A stretch of 64,000 nucleotides of DNA from Deroplatys truncata (lineage: Eukaryota > Arthropoda > Insecta > Mantodea > Mantidae): positions 195,608,565-195,672,564 of the forward strand of contig CM060988.1 in the NCBI GenBank assembly GCA_030765065.1, given 5' to 3'. Every line of letters begins with the position of its first letter. Within the stretch, counting starts at the first letter, position 1. Both the position numbers and the translations under genes were made by a program. A model generated the notes under the pieces. It saw only the letters and a program-made list of their open reading frames with translations, was not told where the DNA came from and ran no database searches. Shown here piece after piece: positions 46,200-56,300 of this stretch.

Positions 46200-47310
46200 T
46201 AATTGGTTTACCAGTGTATCGCTTGTGAATGAATTGCGCAAAGGACAACTTTCTTTCATCGGTACAGTACAACAGAACACTAATTTCACTTATCGAAAAG
46301 GTCTCAGTCAGTACAAAAGCATATTTGACTTCACAAAAAATGAAACACTTGTTTCATATGTTCCAAAACAGTAGTTTTGATCTCAATTCTACATGTTTCA
46401 TCCAAACAGTTATAAGAAGGTGCTGAGAAAAAGCCTGAAATAATCCTGCATTACGACACTAAATCTGGAGTTGATGTACTAGATAAACTGTGTGCCACAT
46501 ACAATGTACCCAGAACAACAAGAAGGTAGCCCATTGTAATTTTTTACCATATCTTGAACATTGCAGGTATTAATTCTAGGGCTATCTTCCTTGGAAACCA
46601 AAATAAATATTCCACAAGGTAGGAGGAGTATTTGAAAGCACTGTCTTTAGCTTTACTATTGCAACAGCTACAAAGGAGAGCAACAAAGAAGTATTTAATT
46701 ATCAATTTTCCTTAAAATAAGTAAGAAACAAATCAATTGTAATCAAATCTACCCGGTGATTTGAAAGGCCTTTTGACAATATATAAACCTGAAGAATCCG
46801 CAGTAGATGAATTGTCAAATACACCGCTATCCACATTGAAAAGTAAACGATTGAACCCTGCATCAAAGACAAAAAGAATTGCAAAGCTAAATATAATATG
46901 GGAAATGCAACACTCCCCCCTGTTTGAACCAATGTGCTAAAATTATTGGCGATAGTTGCTTAGTCAGGGTAAACATGGAGAGGTAGTAGGCGATTCTGAG
47001 TAACTGAACATTTGAAATTACAAGTTGCATGCATACCTGAAAATGGCAATGTATTTCCATATATTTATTGTAATACAATTTATAACGTATATGTACTCAT
47101 ATTTTAGCTCGTCTTTTTATGTTGTAAGATAATACCTATTAATGAAGGCCGTGTATACTTAACCTAAATAACAGTAAACATAAGAAAAAAAGGAAAATAC
47201 GCGAAAGAAAAAATAAATACAAACAATAACAACAAATAAACAGTGCGGGTCTACTAAGCCCCTAGCGACCAACAGTGTTCTACCAAAGCGTGCGCCTGAC
47301 GGAGGGTTAA

Positions 47311-47639
47311 GGAACGCATGCAAGCAAAGTGAGTGTGCTTTGGTATAACCACTGGTTGCTAATTAACCTAAGTTTATATACAAAAAAAACTAACCTAAAC
47401 CTAACCTGTCTTGAATCAGAAACCTACACTTATAATATCGTTAAGGAATGCTGTAGTCGCTATGTTTTGATCTACAATGTTGACAATAAAAGGAAAGCTC
47501 CCACAATGCCTCGGGTGGAATGTGTGCACATGAGATGCCAATGTAAACATGTTTTACATTAGTGAACATATATGTGTTAATTTTGTTCTGTTGCAATTTG
47601 TTAAGCTTTGCGAACAAGGAATACATGTGTTCATTGTAA
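47311..47639. other. Unassigned stretch with CCTAA-type repeat fragment
   Basis: A segment at 47370-47440 (TTATATACAAAAAAAACTAACC, GAATCAGAAACCTA) matches the 60-bp unit tandem at 50290 and 52980. The start of the next LINE frame lies in this flanking DNA. Confidence 0.5.
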
Positions 47640-49261
47640 TAAATGATAAGGAAAAGGCGAACATATTAAATGCACATTTTGTATCGGTCTTTCATCAAAT
47701 GGATGATAGTCCTGAACGGGAAAATAGGAGTGGTGGAGAATCGCTTTTTCAAATAATGGCGCCAAAATTACGTAAAAGGATCAAGATGCTACAGAATCGA
47801 AAATCAAGAGGGCCGGACAACGTACCTACTGAAATATTAAAAATAGGGGGAGAAGCCATGATTCCCTACCTAATGCTATTGTTTAACATGTCAATTAACA
47901 ACCGTGCACTACCGGAAGACTGGAAATCCGCTATTGTAGTTCCAATATACAAAGGGGGTAATAAAACAGAAATAAATAATTATCGGCCTGTTAGCCTAAC
48001 GTCGGTAGTGTGTAAAGTAATGGAGCATCTAATTGCAGAATACATACGGGAGGATTTAGAAAACAAACAGTGGTTCAACAAAGCGCAACATGGGTTTAGA
48101 TCCGGGTATTCATGTGAAAGTCAAACAACTTCATTAATTCAAGATTTGGCAGATGAGGTGGATGCAGGGGGAAGGACTGATGCAGTGGTGATAGATTTTT
48201 CTAAAGCTTTTGACGTAGTGCCACATAGTTTACTCATCCGGAAACTAGCAAATGCGGGACTTGATAATCGCGTTGTATTGTGGGTAGAACAATTTTTGAA
48301 AGGGAGGACGCAAAGAGTAAGAGTAGGTAGAGAACTGTCAGAAGGGGGGACCGTAAGTTCGGGCGTGCCCCAAGGTTCGGTACTGGGCCCGTTACTGTTT
48401 CTTATCTTTGTTAATGATATCCATATAAACATTAAATGCCAGATAAGACTGTTCGCAGACGATTGTATTATTTACAATAAGATTAGGAATTCCATGCATG
48501 AGACTGCTCTTCAGGACGACCTAAATGAAATCAGGCGGTGGGCCGAAGCAAACAAAATGACAATTAATGCTGGGAAAAGTAAGTCCATTGTTTTTAGCAG
48601 AACTAAGGGGAAGATTATACATAACTATCAAATGGGCGGGGAACCAATTCCACAGGTGGACAGCTGCAAATATTTGGGAGTGTGCTTGTCAAGTAATGCT
48701 GGATGGGGGGAACAGATAAATAGTACATCTAGGAAAGCGTGGAAAGCATTGCATTTCGTAATGAGAATACTGAAAAAGGGGAGCGCAAAGACCAGGGAAC
48801 TAGCCTACAAATCTTTAGTGCGGCCGGTTATGGAATATGGAGTAGCATGTTGGGACCCATACAGAGTCAATCAGATTGATTCCTTAGAAAAAGTGCAGAG
48901 AAGGGCTATAAAATTCATAAGGAGAGGTAAAGATTTTGGGTTTACAAAAGGTAAAGAGAATGAATGGGAACCGCTAAAAGTTAGGCGTAAAAAACATAGA
49001 TTAGTTGCGTTATTTAAAGCTTATACTGGTTCATATGCTTGGGCGGATGTTAGAGAAAGGTTAGAGAATCCAGCACACTACGGTCGAAACGATCATCTGT
49101 TTAAAATTAGGGGTAGAAAGTGCAGAACCGACGTGGGAAAATTTTCTTTTGTTAATAGAACCATTGAGGAATGGAATGAATTGCCTGTAGCAGCCTTTCA
49201 GGGCTGTCCTCTGACCTTAAAGCAGTTCAGAAATAATATTAGCAGAATAAATGTTGGTTAA
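47549..49261 (+). CDS. LINE reverse transcriptase, intact 3' frame (CR1/Jockey-type)
   Basis: A single unbroken 570-codon frame. Homology begins at about residue 32 (NDKEKANILNAHF); the earlier residues are probably flanking DNA, so the true ORF2 is 5'-truncated and its endonuclease is missing. Motifs in order: KSRGPDNVPTEIL, LPEDWKSAIVVPIYK, NNYRPVSL, VIDFSKAFD with catalytic Asp 216, GVPQGSVLGPLLF, and FADD with catalytic Asp 304-305. Thumb-type KYLGVCLSS and YGVACWDPYR follow, and a basic C-terminal region comes last. The lack of any stop in 1.7 kb suggests a recent insertion. It would have copied itself by target-primed reverse transcription. Confidence 0.9.
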   Translation: MFYISEHICVNFVLLQFVKLCEQGIHVFIVINDKEKANILNAHFVSVFHQMDDSPERENRSGGESLFQIMAPKLRKRIKMLQNRKSRGPDNVPTEILKIGGEAMIPYLMLLFNMSINNRALPEDWKSAIVVPIYKGGNKTEINNYRPVSLTSVVCKVMEHLIAEYIREDLENKQWFNKAQHGFRSGYSCESQTTSLIQDLADEVDAGGRTDAVVIDFSKAFDVVPHSLLIRKLANAGLDNRVVLWVEQFLKGRTQRVRVGRELSEGGTVSSGVPQGSVLGPLLFLIFVNDIHINIKCQIRLFADDCIIYNKIRNSMHETALQDDLNEIRRWAEANKMTINAGKSKSIVFSRTKGKIIHNYQMGGEPIPQVDSCKYLGVCLSSNAGWGEQINSTSRKAWKALHFVMRILKKGSAKTRELAYKSLVRPVMEYGVACWDPYRVNQIDSLEKVQRRAIKFIRRGKDFGFTKGKENEWEPLKVRRKKHRLVALFKAYTGSYAWADVRERLENPAHYGRNDHLFKIRGRKCRTDVGKFSFVNRTIEEWNELPVAAFQGCPLTLKQFRNNISRINVG

Positions 49262-49712
49262 TTAACTAGTGTACTCATTTCACAAACTATACTATTAAAG
49301 TTGACACTACCAGGTTGAAAATACTGGTAACTAAATATAAGGACCAATTGTAAATAGTTAAGTACCTCGAAAATAGTTACGTACTTTGTAAATTGTTAAG
49401 TACTTTGTAGATAGTTAAGTAAATTGAGAATAGTTAAGTAAATTGTGAATAGTTAAGTAAATTGTGAATAGTGAAGTAAATGGTGAATAGTTAAGTAATT
49501 GTGAATAGTTAAGTAAATTATAAATGGTTCAGTAATTAGGGATTTTAAAAGCTTTGTTAATATTTAAAATTAATCATTTTGTATTGTTAGTCTTGTTTAT
49601 TATTATTATTATTGTAAGCTAGTCATGGTGATGTAAATTTTGTACGGTTTAATTCTGCCACCGGGAAGTACCCAATTGCAGAATAAATAAATACATACAT
49701 ACATACATACAT
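47640..49712 (+). mobile_element. 5'-truncated LINE copy with short tandem 3' UTR and ATAC tail
   Basis: It includes the RT frame, then a 3' UTR with a run of TAGTTAAGTAAATTG-type repeats (about 10 units, 49350-49530). It ends GCAGAATAAATAAATACATAC followed by an ATAC microsatellite, a typical LINE 3' end. No TSD was identified with confidence. Confidence 0.85.
49350..49530. repeat. Short tandem repeat in LINE 3' UTR
   Basis: About ten variants of a 16-18 bp unit GAATAGTTAAGTAAATT. Noncoding. Confidence 0.85.
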
Positions 49713-50289
49713 TATGTTTACTCACTCAGCTAAGCATTCAGATGTGTGAGTGTTATTGGTATAGCAATTCACAGACCGACTGACAGATACCATACAATAT
49801 CCGATGAAGAAAGAGTCTGCATTCTGCAGCAAAATCCAAAATGAAGAAGAATTTGACTATTTGGAGAAAGAAATGGGCATTGTTTAAATACGGGGCAAAT
49901 CTGCTCTTAGTTCTCTATGTTGAAAACGGTTATGAGTGCAATGGGAAAGTGAATAAATAACCTTAATAGTGAGTTTAGAAGTTGATGCGATCCCTTCAAT
50001 AGCTGGTGCCCACCCCTTTTGGTTGTGTTACTTTTATAGGCAATTCGCGTTATGAACACAATAAACATAGCCATTCTTTTCCCTAAATCACATGCAAAGT
50101 GGGAACTGCCAACCTCAATGAAAAGGTGAAATCCGCTAAATATGCGATGTGTTTTTGTTCTTAGTACTATTTCTTCTTCTTTGTCTAGTGGTGCCACTGA
50201 AAAAAATGCAATGCATTCATATTAATAATACTAATCAAAATGGTGTGCAGAGGATGTGAGAATACAGTATATAGCATTGTATATAAGCT
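49713..50289. other. Unassigned stretch
   Basis: The 96-codon minus frame at 50197-49907 has no recognisable domain. Confidence 0.4.
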
Positions 50290-50345
50290 TATATAAAAAA
50301 TAAACTAACCTAAGAGTAACCTTGCGTGAATTCAGAAACCTAAGC
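50290..50345. repeat. 60-bp CCTAA-containing repeat unit
   Basis: One copy of the unit (AAACTAACCTAAGAGTAACC, TTGCGTGAATTCAGAAACC, TAAGCTTATATAAAAAA) that is tandem at 52980-53120. It lies directly before an X copy. Confidence 0.7.
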
Positions 50346-50356
50346 TTATATAAAAA

Positions 50357-50587
50357 ATCTGATGTGTTACACTCACATGACTTTCTCTACTCTAGTACAT
50401 ACTATTTTTACAAATGCTTATTCTCCATATGCTTCATGTAAATCGAGATATGGAAAGGTTAATCTTATTGATAATTTTCTTGTAGATGCAAGGGGAATTG
50501 GTAGGCTTTAAGCTATAGTCAAATATTTTAAGAGCTGGTTGCTATGTGAAGCATTCCATTCTCTTTAGATTACCAGGACAAAAAAAA
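50357..50587 (+). mobile_element. X-family element, left part, interrupted by another X
   Basis: First 230 bp of an X copy, ending in the ACCAGGACAAAAAAA tract. The continuation resumes at 51444 with TTAATAACGAATTTGAG, exactly the next X segment. Confidence 0.85.
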
Positions 50588-51443
50588 TCTGATGTGTTAC
50601 ACTCACATGACTTTCTCTACTCTTGTACAAACTATTTTTACAAACGCTTATTCTCCATATGCTTCATGTTAATCGAGATGTCAATCTTATTGGTAATTTT
50701 CATGTAGATGCAAGGGGAATATGGTAGGTTTTAAGCGATAGTCATATATTTTAACGCTGGTTGCTATGTGGCGCATTCCATTCTCTTTGCATGTCCAGGA
50801 CATAAAAGAAAAATGAATAACGAATTTGAGAAAAAGTATAAGTATTGGAAAATTTAAGGGAAGAACAAGCAATATCTCTAAAACGGTTCACTCAACAAAA
50901 AAATGTATATGACATAAATTGTGTATTTTAACGCGTTCTACATTTTTTGTGTAGTAAACTTTTGTCTATCTCTTATGGTTTACCAGTTATGCACAAGTTG
51001 TTCACAATGAAGAACACTTTTGGAGACATTCCCAGAAAATTCGAGATATACATTTCATTGGTCATGACAATATCTTAAACATATGATATTTTAATCAAAA
51101 TCGTTAAAAGCCATTTTTGAGAAAATTAAAATTTTCAAAAAATGTTCCATGTAAAGGGTAGTCTGGGGTGGGGGGATTTTCTTGAAAACCTTCGTGTCGC
51201 ATCTCTCGTAGATACTGAACCTAAATACCAAGTTTGGTGTATATCCGACTGTTTGTTTCTGAGTTATGCTGTTCACAGACACACACACACAAACACACAG
51301 ACAAACACACGGACATGTTTCCAAAAATGCTTTTTTTGGATTCAGGGGGTCTCAAAACATGTATTTCCGGTGAAATCTTGGTATCGAATTTTTGGGTGGA
51401 ATACAATACTTCTCCTACTTACTATACGTAGTAGAGAAAGTAA
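50588..51443 (+). mobile_element. X-family element, complete, nested in an older X
   Basis: TCTGATGTGTTACACTCACATG to TAGTAGAGAAAGTAA. The host X resumes immediately. The host target was an A-run followed by an AT-rich tract, and there is no clear duplication. Confidence 0.88.
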
Positions 51444-52055
51444 TTAATAACGAATTTGAGAAAAGTATTATTGGAAAATTTAAGGAAATAACAAGCAATA
51501 TCTCGAAAATGATTCACTCAACAAAAAAAATGTATATGGCATAAATTGTGTATTTTAACGCATCTACATTTTGTGTGTAGTAAAATTTTGTCTATCTCTT
51601 ATGGTTTACCAGTTATGCAAAAGTCGTTCACAATGAAGAATATTTTTGGAGACATTCCCAGAAAATTCAAGATATACATTTTAATTGTCATGAAAGTATC
51701 TTAAATATATGATATTTTAATCACAATCGTTAGAGCCATTTATGAGAAAATTAAAATTTTTGAAAAATGTTCCATGTAAAAGGTAATATGGGGTGGGGGG
51801 ATTTTCTTGAAAACCTTTGTGTCGCATCTCTGGAAGATACTGAACCTAAATACAAAGTTTGGTGTTTATTTGACCGTTCGTTTCTAAATTATGCTGTTCA
51901 CAGACTGACTGACACACACACGGACATGTTTCCAAAAATGCCTTTTTTGGATTTAGAGGTCTTCAAAACATATATTTCCAATGAAATCTCAGTATCGAAT
52001 TTTTGGGTGGAATACAATACTTCCCCTACTTACTATATGTAGTAGAGAAAGTAAA
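51444..52055 (+). mobile_element. X-family element, right part of the interrupted copy
   Basis: Continues the copy begun at 50357 and ends TAGTAGAGAAAGTAAAA plus an A-run of about 20. The microsatellite is reduced to GACTGACTGACACACACACG. Confidence 0.85.
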
Positions 52056-52074
52056 AAAAAAAAAAAAAAAATAA

Positions 52075-52976
52075 TCTGATGTGTTACACTCATATGACTT
52101 TCTCTACTCTTGTAAAAACTATTTTTACAAACGCTTATTCTCCATCTACTTCATGTTAATCAAGATAAACGTATGCAGACTCTATCTTATTGCTAAGTTT
52201 CTTGTAGATGTAAGGGGAATATATATATTCACAAGGGCAATATAGAAATACAGTAGCCTTTAAGCATATACATATCTCTTAATAGCTGGTTGCTAGGTGC
52301 AGCACCATTCTCTTTGCCACAGATTAATACTCTTTGCATATACAAGACAAAAAATGAATAACGAATTCTCGTTTTAGAAAATAAGTATTGAAAAATTTAA
52401 GGGAATAACAAGCAATATCTCGAAAATGGTTCACTCAACAGAAAAACTGTACATGACATAAATTGTGTATTTTAATGCGATCTACATTTTTTGTATAGTA
52501 GAATTTTGTCTATCTCTTATGGTTTACCAGTTATGCAAAAGTCGTTCACAGTGAAGAATACTTTTGGAGACATTCCCAGAAAATTCAAGATATACATTTC
52601 ATTTGTCATGAAAGTATCTTAAACATATAATATTTTAATCAAAATCGTTAGAGCCATTTTTGAGAAAATTAAAATTTTCGAAAAATGTTCCATGTAAAGA
52701 GTAGTCTGGGGTGGGGGGATTTTCTTGAAAACCTTCGTGTCGCATCTCTGGAAGATACTGAACCTAAATACCAAGTTTGGTGTTTATACGACTGTTCGTT
52801 TCTGAGTTATGCTGTTCACAGACACACAGACAGACACACACACGGACATGTTTCCAAAAATGCTTTTTTTGGATTCAGTGAGTCTCAAAACATGTATTTC
52901 CGGTGAAATCTCGGTATCAAATTTTTGAGTGGAATACAATACTTCCCCTACTTACTATACGTAGTAGAGAAAGTAA
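52075..52976 (+). mobile_element. X-family element, long subfamily
   Basis: Separated from the previous copy only by an A-run. It contains the extra ATATACAAGACAAAAAATG block of the long subfamily and ends TAGTAGAGAAAGTAAAAAA. It is nearly identical to the copy at 43501 in its 3' half. Confidence 0.88.
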
Positions 52977-52979
52977 AAA

Positions 52980-53125
52980 AAGCTAACCTAAGGCTAACCT
53001 TGCGTGAATTCAGAAACCTAAGCTTATATATAAAAAAAAAAACCTAACCTAAGGCTAACCTTCCGTGAATTCAGAAACCTAAGTTTATATAAAAGAAAAC
53101 CTAACCTATTCATAAACCTAAGGTT
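52980..53125. repeat. Tandem CCTAA-containing repeat, about 2.5 units of 60 bp
   Basis: Units of form CTAACCTAAGGCTAACC, CGTGAATTCAGAAACC, TAAGCTTATATA. The CCTAA motif recalls the insect telomere repeat (TTAGG on the other strand), but the unit is not a pure telomeric array. Confidence 0.8.
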
Positions 53126-53807
53126 GTATAAGATCCCTCGGTTATGCCCTTTGTCGTTTCACAGTTGCGGAGCTTTGCAGCATTAATTATTCATATGTTG
53201 GCAGCATTGTATTAGAGCTAGCATATGACACAGTGACATCGGTTGAGCTAGCGTATGACATAGAATGACATCTGTTGGACATATAACACATCATTTTCAT
53301 CACCAAGGAAGAGGACTAAGAGCAGATTGTCAAAATACAGAAATATAGTTGTGCCTGCTGAAAGAAACACTGACATTAAAGCGTTTAAGACAAAGTGACA
53401 AGGAAATTTGAAGACTTTTTTTCATAATATATTCACAAAGCAAAGCATAAAGCTGCTTTTGTAAATGGAATTGAAATTGCTTACTAAAATATCATAAGTG
53501 TATTTGGCTAAAATGCCTCTCATAAATGATAATGTGCAAACAATAACTGATTTTGGTGATAACAGTATTTAGGAAACTGGTATTTCCACTACAGTTAGGT
53601 GTGTAGAACTTTTAAAAGACCTTAGTATGTTTAAGATGTATCAGTTTTTCGTTTTTCCTCTCTCCTGAAAACCTGTTTATTATGCATCTAGAGCTTTTTG
53701 ATTCTATGCTTCTCAAATATTCAACTTTCTCGTGCAGAGTTACATTCTTATAACCTACGTGTGAAAAGCATTTACACTTGGAGTTCATTTTTTGGCGATA
53801 TACTGAC
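53126..53807. other. Start of intron 1 of the RING gene
   Basis: The minus frame that runs through exon 1 into the intron (to 53612) is intronic beyond the donor at 53808. Nothing else recognised. Confidence 0.5.
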
Positions 53808-53959
53808 CTATTACGATTATTATATCCTTCATGTCGCCTTCTAGTTCCTTCACCATGTAATTGAGGTTGTTCCCATTGTGTACTGGCAATGAACATACCA
53901 ATAGCGAAAGCTAGTCCAACACCCAACACAGCAGCAAAAATTAAACCTTGATATGGCAT
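53808..53959 (-). CDS. RING-finger membrane protein, exon 1 (start codon and membrane segment)
   Basis: ATG at 53959 in the context GAGAAAAATGC is the first ATG in this frame; an in-frame stop lies about 110 bp upstream. Fifty codons follow, with residues 5-25 (GLIFAAVLGVGLAFAIG) a hydrophobic signal-anchor or membrane segment. A basic linker (GTRRRHEGYNNRN) follows. The exon ends two bases into a codon at the consensus donor AG|GTCAGT. Exon 2 starts with the third base of that codon, so the phases match. Together with exons 2 and 3 it predicts a 115-residue membrane-anchored RING protein, probably with the RING in the cytosol. The function is an inference from domains. Confidence 0.75.
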
Positions 53960-54509
53960 TTTTCTCCTGTGGTATGATTTCCAAATCACTAAAACTTCAA
54001 CGAAGTTTCGTATATCTACACATTGACATTTCGCTTCATTTGTTATGGCACTACGTATGCTTTGTTTTTATCACATCTTTGTTTCCTGTTTACGTGTTGA
54101 CATTGTGTATATAATAGCGGGAATTTTGATAAAAGTTGTTATACTTCATCAGCTGATTCCTGCTCTTTTAGAATCGATTTATTATCGAACTAATCAGTAA
54201 TACAACCGTCCAACATAAAATTGCCCAAGTGAAAGAAAACTTGCAGAATATTTTCGAGAGTTGGGGTCGGACATTGGCGCTGCAGTCGGAAAAGAATGTG
54301 AGCGCGGCAAGTCCGTTGCTACTCCAATATCAAGCTGGCGTACCTTTTCCAAAAAGCATTCTGTATTTTCGAAATCATAAGCTGGCGCATCGCCATGAGA
54401 ATTGACAATAAAACATGTTCCTGCGCAATCCAATTTTTTCCAATAGAGGGTTCAATTGCTCCCTAAACTTTTAGCACACAGCAATAATACAATTAAGTCT
54501 TGGCAACTT
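53960..54509 (-). other. Upstream region of the RING gene, CpG-rich, with a 79-codon frame
   Basis: The minus strand has a frame at 54433-54194 (starting MDCAGTCF) in a CpG-richer patch. A TATATA lies near 54110, and a CAGCTG E-box near 54150. The frame is not recognised. It could be a promoter/CpG patch, an upstream exon or a TE relic. Confidence 0.35.
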
Positions 54510-54660
54510 ATTTCACATAGTGTTGCCAAACCCGTTGGAGCGAAAAAAGTAGAGCGAACCGAAAAAAAAAGGAGAAAAAAGTAGGATTTCTAATGGCATT
54601 TGCAACAGGAACAAACTATGGCTGTCCATCGCTCGGTGACTTCAGCCAATCTATTCCACA

Positions 54661-54662
<2 letters not shown>

Positions 54663-54748
<86 letters not shown>
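54663..54748. repeat. ATT microsatellite
   Basis: About 28 uninterrupted ATT triplets. The plus frame through it encodes poly-Tyr and is an artefact. Confidence 0.97.
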
Positions 54749-54750
<2 letters not shown>

Positions 54751-55612
54751 GCTGCATATTTATTTAGCAGTGACGAGATTATAACACGAAATTTGTAAGT
54801 AATATTATTTTTTAAAGTTATTTTACAGAGTTTAAGCGTTTAACAAAGAATAGTTTCCCTATGTTGCAACGAATATCATGATGCTTAAATCTCAACACCC
54901 AACGTAAATATAGGCCTATTAACACAAAATAAGTTGTTCTTAAACACTCATCAATGTAGCTCATGGTGTCCAGCACACTTAGTGGGCTCCTTTAGCGTTG
55001 TCAGTATCATTAATTGTCCTCGCCATCATACATATCCACTCTTACCCTATCTGTCAAGGACCTATCCACTACAAATGAATGACAGACTTCTTGTGCCATA
55101 AGTCTTTTCGTACGAAGTAAGCCACAGGTTGTATTTGTGCCTAGCCTATTTCATTGTTTAGTTTTCGTTAGGTTTATAGAAGAAACACTTGCTCTACACT
55201 AGCATTTGAATGTAATAGACACAAAACACGTCACACGAATTTTTCCAAGGATGGAAACACCGATTTTCCATCAGGATACTTTTTTTTATTTTACACATCT
55301 CCAGAAACGTTGCACTGAATCACTCTGTGCTTCAATATCGGTGTTCCTTAATAACCGCATTCAGTGTCAATCTTTTGGATTTAAGTTTCTTCAACAAGAT
55401 TGGGGAACTCGGATATCAAGGGTCCTATGGATAGAACATCTTTTATTTTCTGAGGATCCAAACGTTCTAGATTCCTGAAAATACTGTCACGGAGAGGAAA
55501 GCGTTGACAGATCTGATCTATGGCCTCAGTGTAAAAATCTAGGCATTTTAATTTGAATATCTTTGTGCCACTTTCAGGAAGTTTTAATTTACATAATGGC
55601 GTAGATTCAGAT

Positions 55613-55867
55613 TCAGATTTCTTTATTACGGAATAGTGACCTGGTGCCGGTACATAGGGCCCGGCTAACAGGCAAAACTTTACATGAAATACATATGTCT
55701 TATTGTTTATGAGATGAGTTGACAGAAAAATAAAGAAAAACCCATACGGCAATCATGCTTAGGTTGCCGAGAACAGTTTTTTTGTGCATGTTATTGTTTC
55801 TTTTTTCAATTTGAAAACAATTTTTTTTCTTACACACATACATACATTACACATATATATACACGCT

Positions 55868-55929
<62 letters not shown>

Positions 55930-56300
55930 CACTCACGCATTCCTGGTCATGCGCTGCACGTCCCAGTTCCGACACACGGAAGCACTAGCACACGAAATAA
56001 ATAAAAAACACTTAACACTGACTATATACAATATATACAAGTCCGCGGTTTTGCTGTGCGGCAGCTTGTATCCTCCATGGAGGGAACGCCATCTGGCTGG
56101 GGCCTCTGCCGTATCTGTGAGTGGCCTTGGGCCGGGTGAGATGGGCGCGCAAAGTAGCGAACCAGTGTTGTTTCAGAACATTTTGATTCGCGCATGTTTG
56201 CGGTGTTTTGGCTCGCCACTGCCGATGTTGGAAATGAGATGATTGTCATGTCGTCGTATGCGCGCCCATACGGAGCAGCCTCTTTTTGTTATTGCATCTG
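55613..56300. other. Foreign segment inside hAT, with CA microsatellite
   Basis: Interrupts the hAT coding order. At 55613-55650 the minus strand ends in AATAAAGAAATC plus TGAATC repeats, like a LINE 3' end. (AC)n lies at 55874-55925. A CpG-rich patch (56040-56270) resembles neither neighbour. Confidence 0.5.

Larger units (their letters stand above)
43224..46990 (+). pseudogene. piggyBac transposase, decayed and twice interrupted
   Basis: ATG at 43224 opens with RYALQNPNNLEEIHRLL and an acidic DDSEDEEEDDKSS stretch. After the X copy come VIEIEVFLGLFTWQE and DYDGIPLFR-type readings (44560-44680). A clean frame follows, 44756-45083: LDKLAAVKC, FTIDEQLPAFR with the first catalytic Asp, QYIPSKPNKNGI, YLSDAKLFYT with the second, and VPRLTEPISGTGRNVTAD. 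After the pogo-type insertion NWFTSVSLVNELRK continues in frame, then near 46460 SGVDVLDKLCATYNVPRTTRR with the third. In-frame stops occur elsewhere. Confidence 0.88.
42923..47306 (+). mobile_element. piggyBac-type element with TTAA TSD and asymmetric internal repeats
   Basis: TTAA at 42919-42922 and 47307-47310 bound the element. The left end is TCCTCC followed after a few bases by TTGGTCGCTAGAGGCC. The right end, read inward, is CCCTCC, a spacer of about 30 bp, then TTGGTCGCTAGGGGCTT. Short terminal repeat plus internal repeat with unequal spacers is the known piggyBac plan. Removing the X copy (43501-44355) and the pogo-type insertion (45084-46199) leaves about 2.4 kb, the usual piggyBac length. 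Confidence 0.88.

Noticed and set aside
47549..47640. First about 30 residues of the LINE frame as part of ORF2
   Set aside because: They do not resemble any LINE segment and probably come from flanking DNA at the 5' truncation.
48139..48432. 97-codon minus frame
   Set aside because: Antisense shadow of the intact LINE RT.
54593..54784. Poly-Tyr protein
   Set aside because: Translation of an ATT microsatellite.
55784..56242. 152-codon plus-strand frame
   Set aside because: It spans a CA microsatellite (Thr-His run) and lies antisense within the decayed hAT element. There is no recognisable domain on either side.
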